Assembly: GCF_900098925.1 (NCBI RefSeq)
Contig: NZ_LT622360.1
Location: 232,384 to 296,383 of the forward strand
Length of the DNA: 64,000 bases
Origin: Bacillus massiliglaciei
GTDB taxonomy: Bacteria > Bacillota > Bacilli > Bacillales > DSM-1321
Direction of reading: 5' to 3'
In this document: in pieces, positions 1-7,457 of the stretch
Numbering within the stretch: position 1 is the first letter of the stretch
How the letters are laid out: the number at the start of each line of letters is the position of its first letter
Position numbers and translations under genes: made by a program
The notes under the pieces: generated by a model
The model's database searches: none
The model's input: only the letters and a program-made list of their open reading frames with translations
Told to the model about the DNA's origin: nothing

Positions 1-447
1 ATCTGGCAAAACGGACGCGATAATTCAAGAACTCCGATGCAGTGGGATGCCGGCGAACAAGGCGGTTTTACATCAGGAAAGCCTTGGATGAAGATAAATC
101 CGAACTATAAAAATATTAATGTGGAACAGCAAATGCAGGAAAAGGATTCCGTCTATCATTTTTATAAAACAATGATTCAGGTCAGAAAAAAATATCCAGT
201 ATTTATTTATGGAGAGTATAATCTACTATATCCGGACCATTCGAATATCTATGTGTATACAAGAAGTTTTCAAGATGATACAGCTTTTGTTATTTGCAAC
301 TTCAGCCAGACTTGCCAACACATCGCTATAGGTGAACTGAATGCAGAAAAAGCAGATCTGCTGCTGGCCAATTACCCGCCTGCCCCGATTCCTGCTGACC
401 AATCATTAGAACTGAGACCTTATGAAATCAGAGTTTATATGAACTGA
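1..447 (+). CDS. GH13 alpha-glucosidase / oligo-1,6-glucosidase, C-terminal end
   Basis: Partial gene entering from the left edge in frame 1. The visible 148 residues begin IWQNGRDNSRTPMQWD, the conserved segment following the catalytic barrel of oligo-1,6-glucosidases and related alpha-glucosidases, and continue into the beta-sandwich C-terminal domain. Such enzymes hydrolyse terminal alpha-1,6 or alpha-1,4 bonds of short malto-oligosaccharides in the cytoplasm. The catalytic residues lie outside the window, so the exact substrate cannot be judged. A LacI-type regulator follows, consistent with a maltose or isomaltose utilisation locus. A T-tailed hairpin ends the gene. Confidence 0.9.
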   Translation: MWQNGRDNSRTPMQWDAGEQGGFTSGKPWMKINPNYKNINVEQQMQEKDSVYHFYKTMIQVRKKYPVFIYGEYNLLYPDHSNIYVYTRSFQDDTAFVICNFSQTCQHIAIGELNAEKADLLLANYPPAPIPADQSLELRPYEIRVYMN

Positions 448-454
448 GCCAAAA

Positions 455-485
455 AGAAGCCGAAGGAAGCGCCGGCTTCTTTTTT
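455..485 (+). terminator. intrinsic terminator after glucosidase gene
   Basis: GAAGCCG and CGGCTTC arms are followed by a run of six T, seven bases after the glucosidase stop. Confidence 0.85.
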
Positions 486-496
486 ATCTCGGTGAA

Positions 497-524
497 TTGA
501 CGAAATACTTGAAATTTATATAAA
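497..524 (+). promoter_or_regulatory. candidate SigA promoter of the LacI regulator
   Basis: TTGACG (497-502) and TATAAA (519-524) are separated by 16 bases, about 80 bases before the regulator start. Assignment is by consensus only. Confidence 0.5.
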
Positions 525-605
525 ATTCTCTGGCATACTTTAACGGGTCAGTGTATGATAGAGTCATAAAATGTATATATATTATAAAAAGCCTGCAGGA
601 GGGGA

Positions 606-1658
606 GTGGGAAAACTGTCTATCACAATAAAGGATGTTGCACAGCTGGCAGAGGTAGCGCCTTCCACTGTTTCAAGAGTTATTGCTAACAATCCGCGAAT
701 AAGTGAAAAAACAAAGGTCCGAGTACGGGAGGCAATGGAAAAGCTGGGGTATCATCCGAACTTTATAGCGAGAAGCCTTGCGAATCAATCTACTAAGATC
801 TTAGGGCTGGTACTTCCCGGATCTGCGGATGTTTTTTATCAAAACCCCTTCTTTCCGACCGTATTAAGGGGTCTCAGTGAGGGTGCTCAAGAAAATCAAT
901 ATTCCCTGTTATTAAGCACCGGAAAGACAGAGGAAGAAATTTATGAAGGTGTCGTGAATATGGTACAGGGGGGAATGGTTGATGGGATTATTCTTCTTTA
1001 TTCCAGAGTGAATGATCATATTTTGTCCTATTTGCGCTCTAAGAAATTCCCTTTTGTCCTTATCGGAAAGCCGTTTGATTTCGATGATGAAATCACCTAT
1101 ATTGACAATGATAATTATACCGCTGCTAAAGAAGCGACGTCTTATTTAATAGAACTTGGACACGAAAAAATTGGATTCATTTCTGGTGATTCTGACTATA
1201 TGATGACGAAGGAACGGCTGAAAGGGTATGTGGATGCCCTCACAACCGAAGGAATTCCTATAAAAAAAGAATACATTATTGAAAATGGCGGGGTGGATGA
1301 AGGGGGAAAGCAGACAGCCAAACGGATTCTTTCCTTGGCTGAACCGCCGACAGCTTTGATTATTGGTGATGATCTGCTGGCGCTCGGGATGGCCAATTCA
1401 TTCAGAGAATTAGGAATCAGAGTTCCTGATCATCTTTCCATGATCAGTTTCAACAATGCCTTCTTCTCAGACTTTTCCAGTCCGCAGCTGACTTCTGTGG
1501 ATATTAATATATTTGATTTGGGCTATCAGGCATCACGCTCTTTGATTCACCATCTAAAACATCCGGGAAGCCCTGCAAGCAAAGTCATCATCCCGCATCA
1601 ATTTATAGAGAGATGTTCCTGCAAAGGGTTTGGGAAAATGGCCATGACGATATCATAA
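606..1658 (+). CDS. LacI/GalR family transcriptional regulator, MalR-like
   Basis: A DNA-binding repressor of about 350 residues. The N-terminus has the LacI helix-turn-helix (TIKDVAQLAEVAPSTVSRVI) and hinge helix (PNFIARSLA), followed by a periplasmic-binding-protein-like sugar sensor domain of about 280 residues. Its place after a GH13 glucosidase and its likeness to MalR suggest control of maltodextrin use by an effector sugar; the effector is inferred. The start is uncertain: GTG at 606 lies only about 3 bases after the AGGAGGGG site (597-604), whereas a CTG at 615 would have better spacing and give a typical MalR-like N-terminus. Confidence 0.9.
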   Translation: MGKLSITIKDVAQLAEVAPSTVSRVIANNPRISEKTKVRVREAMEKLGYHPNFIARSLANQSTKILGLVLPGSADVFYQNPFFPTVLRGLSEGAQENQYSLLLSTGKTEEEIYEGVVNMVQGGMVDGIILLYSRVNDHILSYLRSKKFPFVLIGKPFDFDDEITYIDNDNYTAAKEATSYLIELGHEKIGFISGDSDYMMTKERLKGYVDALTTEGIPIKKEYIIENGGVDEGGKQTAKRILSLAEPPTALIIGDDLLALGMANSFRELGIRVPDHLSMISFNNAFFSDFSSPQLTSVDINIFDLGYQASRSLIHHLKHPGSPASKVIIPHQFIERCSCKGFGKMAMTIS

Positions 1659-1660
1659 AA

Positions 1661-1693
1661 AAGGCAAGCCCATTTGAAAGAGGGGCTTGCCTT
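1661..1693 (-). terminator. terminator between LacI regulator and SDR gene
   Basis: AAGGCAAGCCC and GGGCTTGCCTT form an 11-bp stem. The T run is on the minus-strand exit side, so it mainly ends the SDR transcript; for the plus-strand gene there is no T tail. Confidence 0.8.
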
Positions 1694-1705
1694 GAGCAAA
1701 TAACT

Positions 1706-2575
1706 TTATCCATTAACGACTGTACCGCCATTAACATGTAAAACTTGGCCGCTGACATAAGAGGAATCATCACTTGCCAGATATACATAAGCCGGTGCAA
1801 GCTCTTCTGGCTGTCCGGCGCGGCCCATAGGGGTATTTGAACCAAATTTGGCTACATCTTCTTCACTGAAGGATGCTGGGATAAGCGGTGTCCAAATTGG
1901 ACCTGGAGCAACACCGTTGACGCGTATGCCGTCTTTAACGACAGAGTTGGACAGAGCCCGAGTAAAGGACAGAATCGCTCCTTTTGTAGATGAATAATCA
2001 ATCAGTTTAGGGTTGCCTTGATAGGCCGTAATGGAAGTAGTATTAATGATACTGCTTCCTTTTTTCAAATGAGGCATTGCAGCCTTCGTTAAATAGAACA
2101 TAGAGAAAATATTTGTACGGAATGTTTTTTCAAGCTGCTCGGCCGAAATATCCGTGATGCTTGTTTGGACATGCTGCTCGCCTGCATTATTGACAAGAAT
2201 ATCGAGCCCGCCAAATGTTTCGATGGTTTGCTTTACAACGTCTTGACAGAACGTTTCATCTCCAACATCTCCTGCAAGAAGCAAGCATTTCTGCCCTTCT
2301 TTTTCAATGGCCTCTTTAGTCGTTTGGGCATCAATTTCTTCATCTAAATAGACAACTGTAACATTGGCTCCTTCTTTTGCATAATAGATGGCAACAGATT
2401 TCCCGATACCGCTGTCACCGCCTGTGATGATGGCAGTTTTGCCGGCAAGCTTTCCGCTTCCTTTGTAAGTGGAACGTACTGAATCTGGTTCCGGTGTCAT
2501 TTTGGTTTCAGTTCCAGGCTGATGCTGCTGGTGCTGTGCGGGAAAGCTATTTTGGTTTTGTTCTTGATTACTCAT
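1706..2575 (-). CDS. SDR family oxidoreductase, general stress protein type
   Basis: A 289-residue short-chain dehydrogenase with a Q/N-rich N-terminal extension of about 45 residues, typical of the YhxC/YhxD/YdaD group. The Rossmann motif GGDSGIG (about residues 52-58), NNAG, the catalytic serine (NTTSIT) and the YSSTKGA motif with Tyr and Lys are all present. It should reduce or oxidise an unknown carbonyl or alcohol with NAD(P). Substrate is unknown. A strong AAGGAGG site precedes ATG 2575. It is monocistronic, with a terminator downstream and a possible SigB promoter upstream. Confidence 0.93.
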   Translation of the reverse strand: MSNQEQNQNSFPAQHQQHQPGTETKMTPEPDSVRSTYKGSGKLAGKTAIITGGDSGIGKSVAIYYAKEGANVTVVYLDEEIDAQTTKEAIEKEGQKCLLLAGDVGDETFCQDVVKQTIETFGGLDILVNNAGEQHVQTSITDISAEQLEKTFRTNIFSMFYLTKAAMPHLKKGSSIINTTSITAYQGNPKLIDYSSTKGAILSFTRALSNSVVKDGIRVNGVAPGPIWTPLIPASFSEEDVAKFGSNTPMGRAGQPEELAPAYVYLASDDSSYVSGQVLHVNGGTVVNG

Positions 2576-2610
2576 GGATAATTCCTCCTTTTTAATCTCT
2601 ACTCCTTTGT

Positions 2611-2637
2611 TATTCCTTAAGTTTATGAATGAAAAAC
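2611..2637 (-). promoter_or_regulatory. weak SigB-like promoter of the SDR gene
   Basis: On the minus strand GTTTTT (2637-2632) and GGAATA (2616-2611) are 15 bases apart, resembling GTTTAA/GGGTAT. Paralogues of this SDR are general stress proteins, which fits, but the -10 match is poor. Confidence 0.3.
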
Positions 2638-2707
2638 ATGGAAAAAATTTCTAGTGAATAGAGTGGGAGTGCTGGGCTAGTGAAGCTTGTATTGCTATAA
2701 GTATTAG

Positions 2708-2735
2708 AAAAGACCTGCCCGCCGGCAGGTCTTTT
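2708..2735 (-). terminator. terminator of yajQ
   Basis: AAAAGACCTGCC and GGCAGGTCTTTT are perfect arms with a 4-base loop, immediately downstream of the minus-strand YajQ stop. Confidence 0.9.
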
Positions 2736-2737
2736 CG

Positions 2738-3229
2738 TTATCTGTAATTAATAAATTGTACATCGATCGGAAGGTCGGCCCCTCTGATGATGGATATGAT
2801 TCCTTGCAGGTCATCTCGGCTTTTTCCAGTAACGCGGATTTGGTCATCCTGTACCTGGCTCTTAACTTTAAGGCCGCTGTTTTTAATAAGTGTATTGATC
2901 TTTTTAGCTGCTTCTTTATCGATGCCTTGGATCAATTTGGCGCGCTGGCGGACCGTTCCGCCGGAAGCACCTTCGATTTTTCCGTAATCCAGGTTTCTAA
3001 TTGGAACTTCTCTTTTTACGAGTTTGCTGATTAATACATCCTTCAATTGTTCCAGCTTATATTCATCATCGGAAACCAGTACAAGTTCTTCTTTATCTAA
3101 TGTGATGGTACTTTGGCTTCCTTTGAAGTCATACCTTGTTTTGATTTCCTTCATTGCCATTGTTACGGCATTGGTTACTTCCTGGAAATCAACTTTTGAA
3201 ACAATGTCAAATGAACTGTCTTTTGCCAT
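2738..3229 (-). CDS. yajQ: YajQ family nucleotide-binding protein
   Basis: A 163-residue cytoplasmic protein of the YajQ/DUF520 family (YitK in B. subtilis). The opening [18 protein letters not shown] and the RYDFKGSQS segment are hallmark family sequences; length is normal. Members fold as two ferredoxin-like domains; some proteobacterial members bind cyclic-di-GMP, others bind RNA, and the role in Bacillus is not known to me. ATG 3229 follows a GGAGGT site. It is a single-gene unit with a strong terminator. Confidence 0.95.
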   Translation of the reverse strand: MAKDSSFDIVSKVDFQEVTNAVTMAMKEIKTRYDFKGSQSTITLDKEELVLVSDDEYKLEQLKDVLISKLVKREVPIRNLDYGKIEGASGGTVRQRAKLIQGIDKEAAKKINTLIKNSGLKVKSQVQDDQIRVTGKSRDDLQGIISIIRGADLPIDVQFINYR

Positions 3230-3343
3230 CTCTTACCTCCAACAGGGTTTATTTCCCTTTATTATAGAGAAAGATAAGAGGGAAGACAACTGATCCGGAC
3301 TGTGCGTTTTCCTGAAAATAAGATATAAAAAGAGACTTCCGTC

Positions 3344-3475
3344 TTATTTATGATCTGTTTTTTTAGAGTAAGAATGCTTGCCCGCTTTTAGATTTTCCTG
3401 ATATTGTTCATTCTTTTGTGCGTTGCGGGCCTGGTTATCTTTCGGCCTTTTATTGTTGTCCGCAGTATGAGACAT
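3344..3475 (-). CDS. small DUF3941-like protein, 43 residues
   Basis: A very hydrophilic basic protein beginning MSHTADNNKRPKDNQ and ending GKHSYSKKTDHK. The pattern matches what I recall of the DUF3941 family of Bacillaceae small proteins; function is unknown. ATG 3475 is preceded by GAAGGGAG with an 8-base gap. That Shine-Dalgarno lies in the 3' arm of the degV terminator hairpin, so translation may be blocked unless the hairpin is opened. It sits in the same orientation as degV, 72 bases downstream. Confidence 0.75.
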   Translation of the reverse strand: MSHTADNNKRPKDNQARNAQKNEQYQENLKAGKHSYSKKTDHK

Positions 3476-3482
3476 CACAAAA

Positions 3483-3531
3483 ACTCCCTTCCGCTGTGTT
3501 AATGCTAGTTTGCACACTTGGAGAAGGGAGT
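3483..3531 (-). terminator. degV terminator overlapping the DUF3941 ribosome binding site
   Basis: Perfect 9-base arms (3523-3531 and 3483-3491) with an inner GTGT/ACAC pairing, followed on the minus strand by TTTTT. The 3' arm is also the Shine-Dalgarno of the 43-residue gene. Confidence 0.65.
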
Positions 3532-3547
3532 ATGTATGTTTTAATGG

Positions 3548-4411
3548 TTAAGAAGAAGGGCTGTCATTTAAGAAGAATATGGCAATTGTCCCTGGGCCGG
3601 TATGTGCCCCAATAGCGGCGCCAATCGTATTAATGAATACTTCTTGTGTTCCGAATTCCTGCTGGAAAGCTTCTTTCAGTTCAAGAGCAGTGTCTTCGGC
3701 TTCGCTGTGGCTGATCGCTATTGTTTGGGAAGCCAGATTTTTGCCGCGTTCCGACATAAGCTCCAAAATTCTTTTATGCAGTTTCTTTTTGCCGCGGACT
3801 TTTTCCAGCGGGGTTAATCTGCCATCCACGACATGGAGCAGAGGTTTAATGTTCAGCAATCCTCCGACGAGAGCTGCAGCCTTTGAAATCCTTCCGCCGC
3901 GGGCGAGATATTCAAGGTTATCGACGGTGAATAAATGCTCCATATGCGCCTTTTTGAATTCTATGTCTTTCAAAATTTCTTCTTTGGAAGCTCCTTGATT
4001 AGCAAGCATTGCTGCACTTTGGACAATGAGCCCTGCACCCAATGAAGCACATTTCGTATCAATAATTTCTAAATCGAGATCTGGGTACTCTTCTTTTACT
4101 TGGTTGCGCATCAGCACAGCTGTCTGATATGTGCCAGATAATTCAGAAGAAAATGCAATATAAATTCCCTGTTTCTTCTCCTTGGCCAATTTGGTAAAGT
4201 GTTCTAAGAAGCTTTCTGGCGAAGACTGAGAAGTTTTTGGTGCTTTCCCTTCCCGCATGGCCTGATATACTTCCTTCGGCTGAATGGTCTCCAAGTCTGT
4301 ATAAGTATGTTCATCCAGATGAACTTGTAATGGTATAAAGGCAACATTGTTTTCTTTATAGAAAGACAATGGCAAATCACATGCACTGTCAGCAAGGATT
4401 GTGATAGCCAT
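3548..4411 (-). CDS. yitS: DegV family fatty-acid-binding protein
   Basis: A 287-residue DegV-fold protein. The start MAITILADSACDLP contains the family signature DSACDL. The SSELSGTYQTA and GGLLNIKPLL segments are further family hallmarks. DegV proteins bind a long-chain fatty acid, and in some Firmicutes act as FakB partners presenting it to the FakA kinase for phosphorylation. No fakA is in this window. Start ATG 4411 follows AGCAGGTG. By synteny this corresponds to YitS. Confidence 0.93.
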   Translation of the reverse strand: MAITILADSACDLPLSFYKENNVAFIPLQVHLDEHTYTDLETIQPKEVYQAMREGKAPKTSQSSPESFLEHFTKLAKEKKQGIYIAFSSELSGTYQTAVLMRNQVKEEYPDLDLEIIDTKCASLGAGLIVQSAAMLANQGASKEEILKDIEFKKAHMEHLFTVDNLEYLARGGRISKAAALVGGLLNIKPLLHVVDGRLTPLEKVRGKKKLHKRILELMSERGKNLASQTIAISHSEAEDTALELKEAFQQEFGTQEVFINTIGAAIGAHTGPGTIAIFFLNDSPSS

Positions 4412-4501
4412 AGGTACACCTGCTTTCTTTCTAATTTTTATATTAATATGTAACGTACATATTGTAATTAGTTTAGCATGTCACAGAAAAAAAACAATCT
4501 A

Positions 4502-4524
4502 TTCCGGGATTGTGTCCGGAATAA
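4502..4524 (+). repeat. short inverted repeat in degV/yitT divergent region
   Basis: ATTCCGG and CCGGAAT arms around an 8-base loop, in the 166-base gap between the diverging degV and yitT genes. No T run follows; it may be an operator or just mRNA structure. Confidence 0.35.
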
Positions 4525-4577
4525 GATCATGAATTAGGCATTACCGCAGGGGGTGCCCGCTGAATGGAGGAAACATC

Positions 4578-5423
4578 ATGTATAGGACTGAATTAAAAAA
4601 GGCTGTGATTGTCATTATCGGTGCTTTGTTGAATGCCGTGGCGATGAATCTTTTTTTAATCCCCGCAAAAGTATATGCGAGCGGTTTTACAGGGCTTGCC
4701 CAGCTGCTCTCCAGTTTAATTGGCTCGTTTGCCCCGTTTAATATTTCAACAGGAATTTTATTATTTTTGCTGAATATTCCCGTTACAATCATTGCCTGGA
4801 AAAAAGTGGGTAAGTCTTTTACCTTTTACAGCTTTCTCAGTGTTGCACTGATGACGCTGTTTATGGAAATCATTCCGGTGACTGAGGTTTCTAAAGATAT
4901 ATTGCTGAACGCAGTATTTGGAGCGGTCATTGCCGCTGTCGGAGTTGGGATTACCTTGAAATACGGGGCATCAACAGGCGGAATGGATATCATTGCAATG
5001 CTTTTATCCCGGATGAAAGATCGTCCGGTAGGAACGTATTTATTTATATTGAATGGGGTTATTATTGTAACGGCAGGCATGATATATGGTGCTGAGAAGG
5101 CCTTATACACCTTAGTCACGCTTTATGCTTCGACAAGAGTAGTAGATGCCATTCATACACGTCATGAAAAATTGACCGCCATGATCATCACAAAAAAGAG
5201 TGAAGAATTAAGGGCGGCAATCCATGCAAAACTGGTACGGGGTATAACAGTAGTGCCTGCTAAAGGGGCATTCACGAATGAAGATAAAGATATGCTGCTC
5301 ATTGTCATCACGCGATATGAACTATATGACTTGGAGAAAATTATTCAGGAAGTTGATCCGCAGGCTTTTACAAATATTATGGAAACCACAGGGATTTTAG
5401 GCTTCTTCCGAAGAGATCATTAA
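4578..5423 (+). CDS. yitT: YitT family membrane protein with DUF2179 domain
   Basis: A 281-residue protein with about five hydrophobic transmembrane helices in residues 10-165 (including the glycine-rich AVIAAVGVGITLKYGASTGG), followed by a soluble C-terminal DUF2179 domain (about 200-280, ending EVDPQAFTNIMETTGILGFF). The family is widespread in Firmicutes and its transported substrate is unknown. ATG 4578 follows ATGGAGGAAAC. The gene stands alone between divergent degV and a terminator. Confidence 0.93.
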   Translation: MYRTELKKAVIVIIGALLNAVAMNLFLIPAKVYASGFTGLAQLLSSLIGSFAPFNISTGILLFLLNIPVTIIAWKKVGKSFTFYSFLSVALMTLFMEIIPVTEVSKDILLNAVFGAVIAAVGVGITLKYGASTGGMDIIAMLLSRMKDRPVGTYLFILNGVIIVTAGMIYGAEKALYTLVTLYASTRVVDAIHTRHEKLTAMIITKKSEELRAAIHAKLVRGITVVPAKGAFTNEDKDMLLIVITRYELYDLEKIIQEVDPQAFTNIMETTGILGFFRRDH

Positions 5424-5431
5424 GTTTATTA

Positions 5432-5464
5432 CGGCTCAATTACAAAAAAGAAATGAGCCGTTTC
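5432..5464 (+). terminator. terminator of yitT
   Basis: ACGGCTCA and TGAGCCGT arms followed by TTTCG; 9 bases after the yitT stop. Confidence 0.75.
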
Positions 5465-5468
5465 GTGT

Positions 5469-5493
5469 GTTTAATCTCCTGAAAAACGGATAT
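5469..5493 (+). promoter_or_regulatory. SigB promoter of the gsiB-like genes
   Basis: GTTTAA (5469-5474) and GGATAT (5488-5493) are 13 bases apart, one mismatch from the SigB consensus GTTTAA-N13/14-GGGTAT. It lies 53 bases before the first GsiB-like gene, matching the known SigB control of gsiB. Confidence 0.8.
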
Positions 5494-5545
5494 GTAATAG
5501 AGTGTACAGCACCTAGTACAAAAATCTTTTAAGGAGTGATTACAC

Positions 5546-5812
5546 ATGGCAAACAATAATAATGACAATAAAATGAGCAGAGAAGAAGCAGGACGCATGG
5601 GCGGCGAAGCAACTTCAAAAAATCACGACAAAGATTTTTACCAGGAAATTGGACAAAAAGGCGGCGAGACCACTTCCAAGAATCATGATAAGGAATTTTA
5701 TCAGGAAATCGGGAAGAAAGGCGGCGAAGCCACTTCCGAAAATCATGATGAAGAATTTTATCAAGAAATCGGTGAAAAAGGCGGAAGAGCCCGCAGCGAT
5801 AACAACGATTAA
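5546..5812 (+). CDS. gsiB: GsiB-like general stress protein, 3 repeats
   Basis: An 88-residue very hydrophilic protein: a 19-residue head (ending SREEAGRMG), three 20-residue repeats of the type GEATSKNHDKDFYQEIGQKG, and a short tail. This is the KGG-repeat, LEA-like architecture of GsiB, a strongly SigB-induced protein thought to protect against desiccation and other stress. ATG 5546 follows AAGGAGTG. It is the first of two tandem paralogues and has a near-consensus SigB promoter. Confidence 0.93.
   Translation: MANNNNDNKMSREEAGRMGGEATSKNHDKDFYQEIGQKGGETTSKNHDKEFYQEIGKKGGEATSENHDEEFYQEIGEKGGRARSDNND
5603..5782 (+). repeat. three 60-bp tandem units in first gsiB
   Basis: Units 5603-5662, 5663-5722 and 5723-5782 each encode one 20-residue KGG repeat with only a few changes. 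Confidence 0.9.
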
Positions 5813-5950
5813 TACCTTTTAATAGCCATAAGGACTGTGAAGCTTGAAATAGAAATGAGTATCAGACATTTATTTGGAAAAAGGGGAAAGTCCCGGTCTT
5901 TCTGTAATAAACAAAGAGGATTTTCAAAAAAGCTGAGGAGGAATTAAAAA

Positions 5951-6325
5951 ATGGCAAACAATAACGGCAAAATGAGCAGAGAAGAAGCAGGACGCATGGG
6001 CGGCGAAGCAACTTCTAAAAAACATGATAAAGAATTTTACCAAGAAATCGGACAAAAAGGCGGCGAAGCCACTTCTGAGAACCATGATAAAGAGTTTTAT
6101 CAGGAAATCGGACAAAAAGGCGGTGAAACCACTTCTGAAAACCACGATAAGGAATTCTATCAGGAGATCGGGCAAAAAGGCGGCGAAGCCACTTCCGACA
6201 GCCATGATAAGGAATTTTATCAGGAAATCGGACAAAAGGGCGGCGAAGCCACTTCCGAAAATCATGATAAAGAATTTTACCGGGAGATCGGTGAAAAAGG
6301 CGGCAACGCCCGAAATAACGATTAA
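5951..6325 (+). CDS. gsiB: second GsiB-like general stress protein, 5 repeats
   Basis: A 124-residue paralogue of the upstream gene, with a 17-residue head, five 20-residue repeats and a tail ending GNARNND. Heads and repeats are nearly identical between the two copies, so the pair arose by local duplication followed by change in repeat number. AGGAGG lies 8 bases before ATG 5951. No clear separate SigB site was found in the 138-base gap, so read-through from the first promoter is likely. Confidence 0.92.
   Translation: MANNNGKMSREEAGRMGGEATSKKHDKEFYQEIGQKGGEATSENHDKEFYQEIGQKGGETTSENHDKEFYQEIGQKGGEATSDSHDKEFYQEIGQKGGEATSENHDKEFYREIGEKGGNARNND
6002..6301 (+). repeat. five 60-bp tandem units in second gsiB
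   Basis: Five in-frame 60-bp units from 6002 to 6301, very similar to those at 5603-5782. This is a likely site of slippage or unequal recombination. Confidence 0.9.
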
Positions 6326-6332
6326 TATTAAG

Positions 6333-6364
6333 AAAGCCCTCCGGATTCCCGGAGGGCTTTTTTT
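6333..6364 (+). terminator. terminator of the gsiB pair
   Basis: AAAGCCCTCCGG and CCGGAGGGCTTT arms followed by a T run; a strong intrinsic terminator. Confidence 0.92.
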
Positions 6365-6500
6365 CTTTTGTGGAAAAGAAAACCCTAGGCTAGGCCTAGG
6401 GTTCCGAAAAGCTTTCAGCGTGGTATTAAAAAAACTCTTCCATGGTGCTAAAATATTTTTGGTTCGCCAACCAAAATATCAGCATCACGGAGGAGTTTTG

Positions 6501-6983
6501 ATGTCAAAAGACACTAATAGTTTAGCACACACCACCTGGAATTGTAAGTATCATATCGTATTTGCACCCAAGTACAGAAGACAAGTGATCTATGGAAAGA
6601 TAAAAAAAGATATCGGTCAAATACTGAGAACGCTATGTGAAAGGAAAGGCGTAGAAATCATTGAAGCCACGGCGTGTAAAGACCACGTACATATGCTGGT
6701 GAGTATTCCACCCAAAATAAGTGTCTCTTCATTTGTAGGGTATTTAAAAGGGAAAAGTAGCTTGATGATATTTGATCGTCACGCCCATTTGAAATACAAG
6801 TATGGAAATCGCAAGTTTTGGTGTACGGGATATTATGTAGATACAGTGGGAAGAAACAAAAAGGTAATCGAAGAATACATACGAAATCAGATACAAGATG
6901 ATATAGTCGCAGAACAATTAAGTATGATGGAATATATTGATCCGTTCACAGGTGAGGAGGTAAAGAAAAAGAAACGAAAGTAA
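6501..6983 (+). CDS. tnpA: IS200-family transposase TnpA (HUH, Y1)
   Basis: A 160-residue Y1 HUH single-strand transposase. The opening WNCKYHIVFAPKYRRQV is typical of the family. The HUH motif is HVH in CKDHVHMLVSIPP, and the catalytic tyrosine is probably in KKVIEEYIRNQ. It is full length with no frameshift, so the copy may be active. It acts on single-stranded element ends folded as hairpins, usually at replication forks. ATG 6501 follows CGGAGGAG with a good gap. Confidence 0.95.
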   Translation: MSKDTNSLAHTTWNCKYHIVFAPKYRRQVIYGKIKKDIGQILRTLCERKGVEIIEATACKDHVHMLVSIPPKISVSSFVGYLKGKSSLMIFDRHAHLKYKYGNRKFWCTGYYVDTVGRNKKVIEEYIRNQIQDDIVAEQLSMMEYIDPFTGEEVKKKKRK

Positions 6984-7088
6984 GTGAAAGACCTTTGAGG
7001 TCTGGCCAGTGGAAGTAGTACAGTTGGCGAACCATTCAGAGGCCCTTGAGGGCCTGGTCAGCAACAAAGGCTTTCAGCCGCAGAGAAA

Positions 7089-7110
7089 ACCACCCGTTAC
7101 CACGGGTGGT
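7089..7110. repeat. right-end hairpin of IS200, possible minus-strand terminator
   Basis: Perfect 9-bp stem. Seven bases separate it from the stop of the minus-strand gene at 7117, and TTTTC follows on that strand, so it could also serve as that gene's terminator. Confidence 0.6.
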
Positions 7111-7116
7111 CGTTAT

Positions 7117-7308
7117 TTACTTTAATTCCTGATCAAGTTTTTCCTGCAGTTCTCTGAGCTGCTCTTTTTCTGCATTTGTCGAATTGGCATAAGCAGAAGA
7201 AAGAGCGTTTTTAGCAATGGACGCAGTCTCATCTTTTTCATGGCTTCCTGATGAATGCAGGGCTTTTTCAACAAAGTGGCGGGCTTCCTGGAATAGTTTG
7301 TTTCCCAT
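7117..7308 (-). CDS. DUF3813 family small protein
   Basis: A 63-residue soluble helical protein with the core KNALSSAYANSTNAEKEQLRELQ, which I associate with DUF3813 of Bacillus. Function is unknown. Its ATG (7308-7306) overlaps the TAA of the upstream 49-residue gene by one base, implying translational coupling. The IS200 element abuts its 3' end without disrupting it. Confidence 0.75.
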   Translation of the reverse strand: MGNKLFQEARHFVEKALHSSGSHEKDETASIAKNALSSAYANSTNAEKEQLRELQEKLDQELK

Positions 7309-7457
7309 TACAGCCCTCCAAAGTTTTGTTCTGACATATTCATTTTTCTTTCCTCGGCTTCTGCATACGTCGAATGATAAGGGATCCGCTCAGCGTGTTT
7401 AGCAACACTGTCTTTGCCTTGCTGTATAAATCGCTTTGATTTTGTACGTTTTCCCAT
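7308..7457 (-). CDS. small basic protein, 49 residues, unrecognised
   Basis: Begins MGKRTKSKRFIQQGKDSVAK and ends MNMSEQNFGGL; hydrophilic and basic at the N-terminus. I do not recognise the family. Start ATG 7457 is chosen because GGAGGAG lies 7 bases upstream; a longer reading to 7508 has no ribosome site. It overlaps the DUF3813 gene by one base, so the two form a small operon. Confidence 0.7.
   Translation of the reverse strand: MGKRTKSKRFIQQGKDSVAKHAERIPYHSTYAEAEERKMNMSEQNFGGL

Larger units (their letters stand above)
6377..7116 (+). mobile_element. IS200-type insertion sequence (tnpA only)
   Basis: A single-gene IS200/IS605-family element. Candidate left end: perfect hairpin AACCCTAGGC/GCCTAGGGTT (6381-6403). 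Candidate right end: hairpin ACCACCCGT/ACGGGTGGT (7089-7110). Both are preceded by GAAA. Inside the left part is a second hairpin around GGTTCGCCAACC (6455-6479) before tnpA, as in IS200, where such a structure limits tnpA expression. Between tnpA and the right end are two similar hairpins (6990-7002 and 7040-7055) and an inverted copy of the left hairpin core (7024-7034). Exact ends are inferred; there is no tnpB. Confidence 0.7.

Noticed and set aside
5813-5950. Separate SigB promoter for the second gsiB
   Set aside because: No pair of GTTT and GGGTAT-like boxes with proper spacing was found.
5924-6265. Hydrophobic repeat protein on the minus strand opposite the second gsiB
   Set aside because: It is the antisense shadow of the 60-bp repeats and has no ribosome site of its own.
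5603-6301. CRISPR-like array
   Set aside because: The 60-bp repeats are contiguous, in frame and coding; there are no spacers or cas genes.
6024-6500. Long frame running through the second gsiB into the IS200 transposase
   Set aside because: The first part is a frame-shifted reading of the gsiB repeats; the transposase has its own ATG and ribosome site at 6501.
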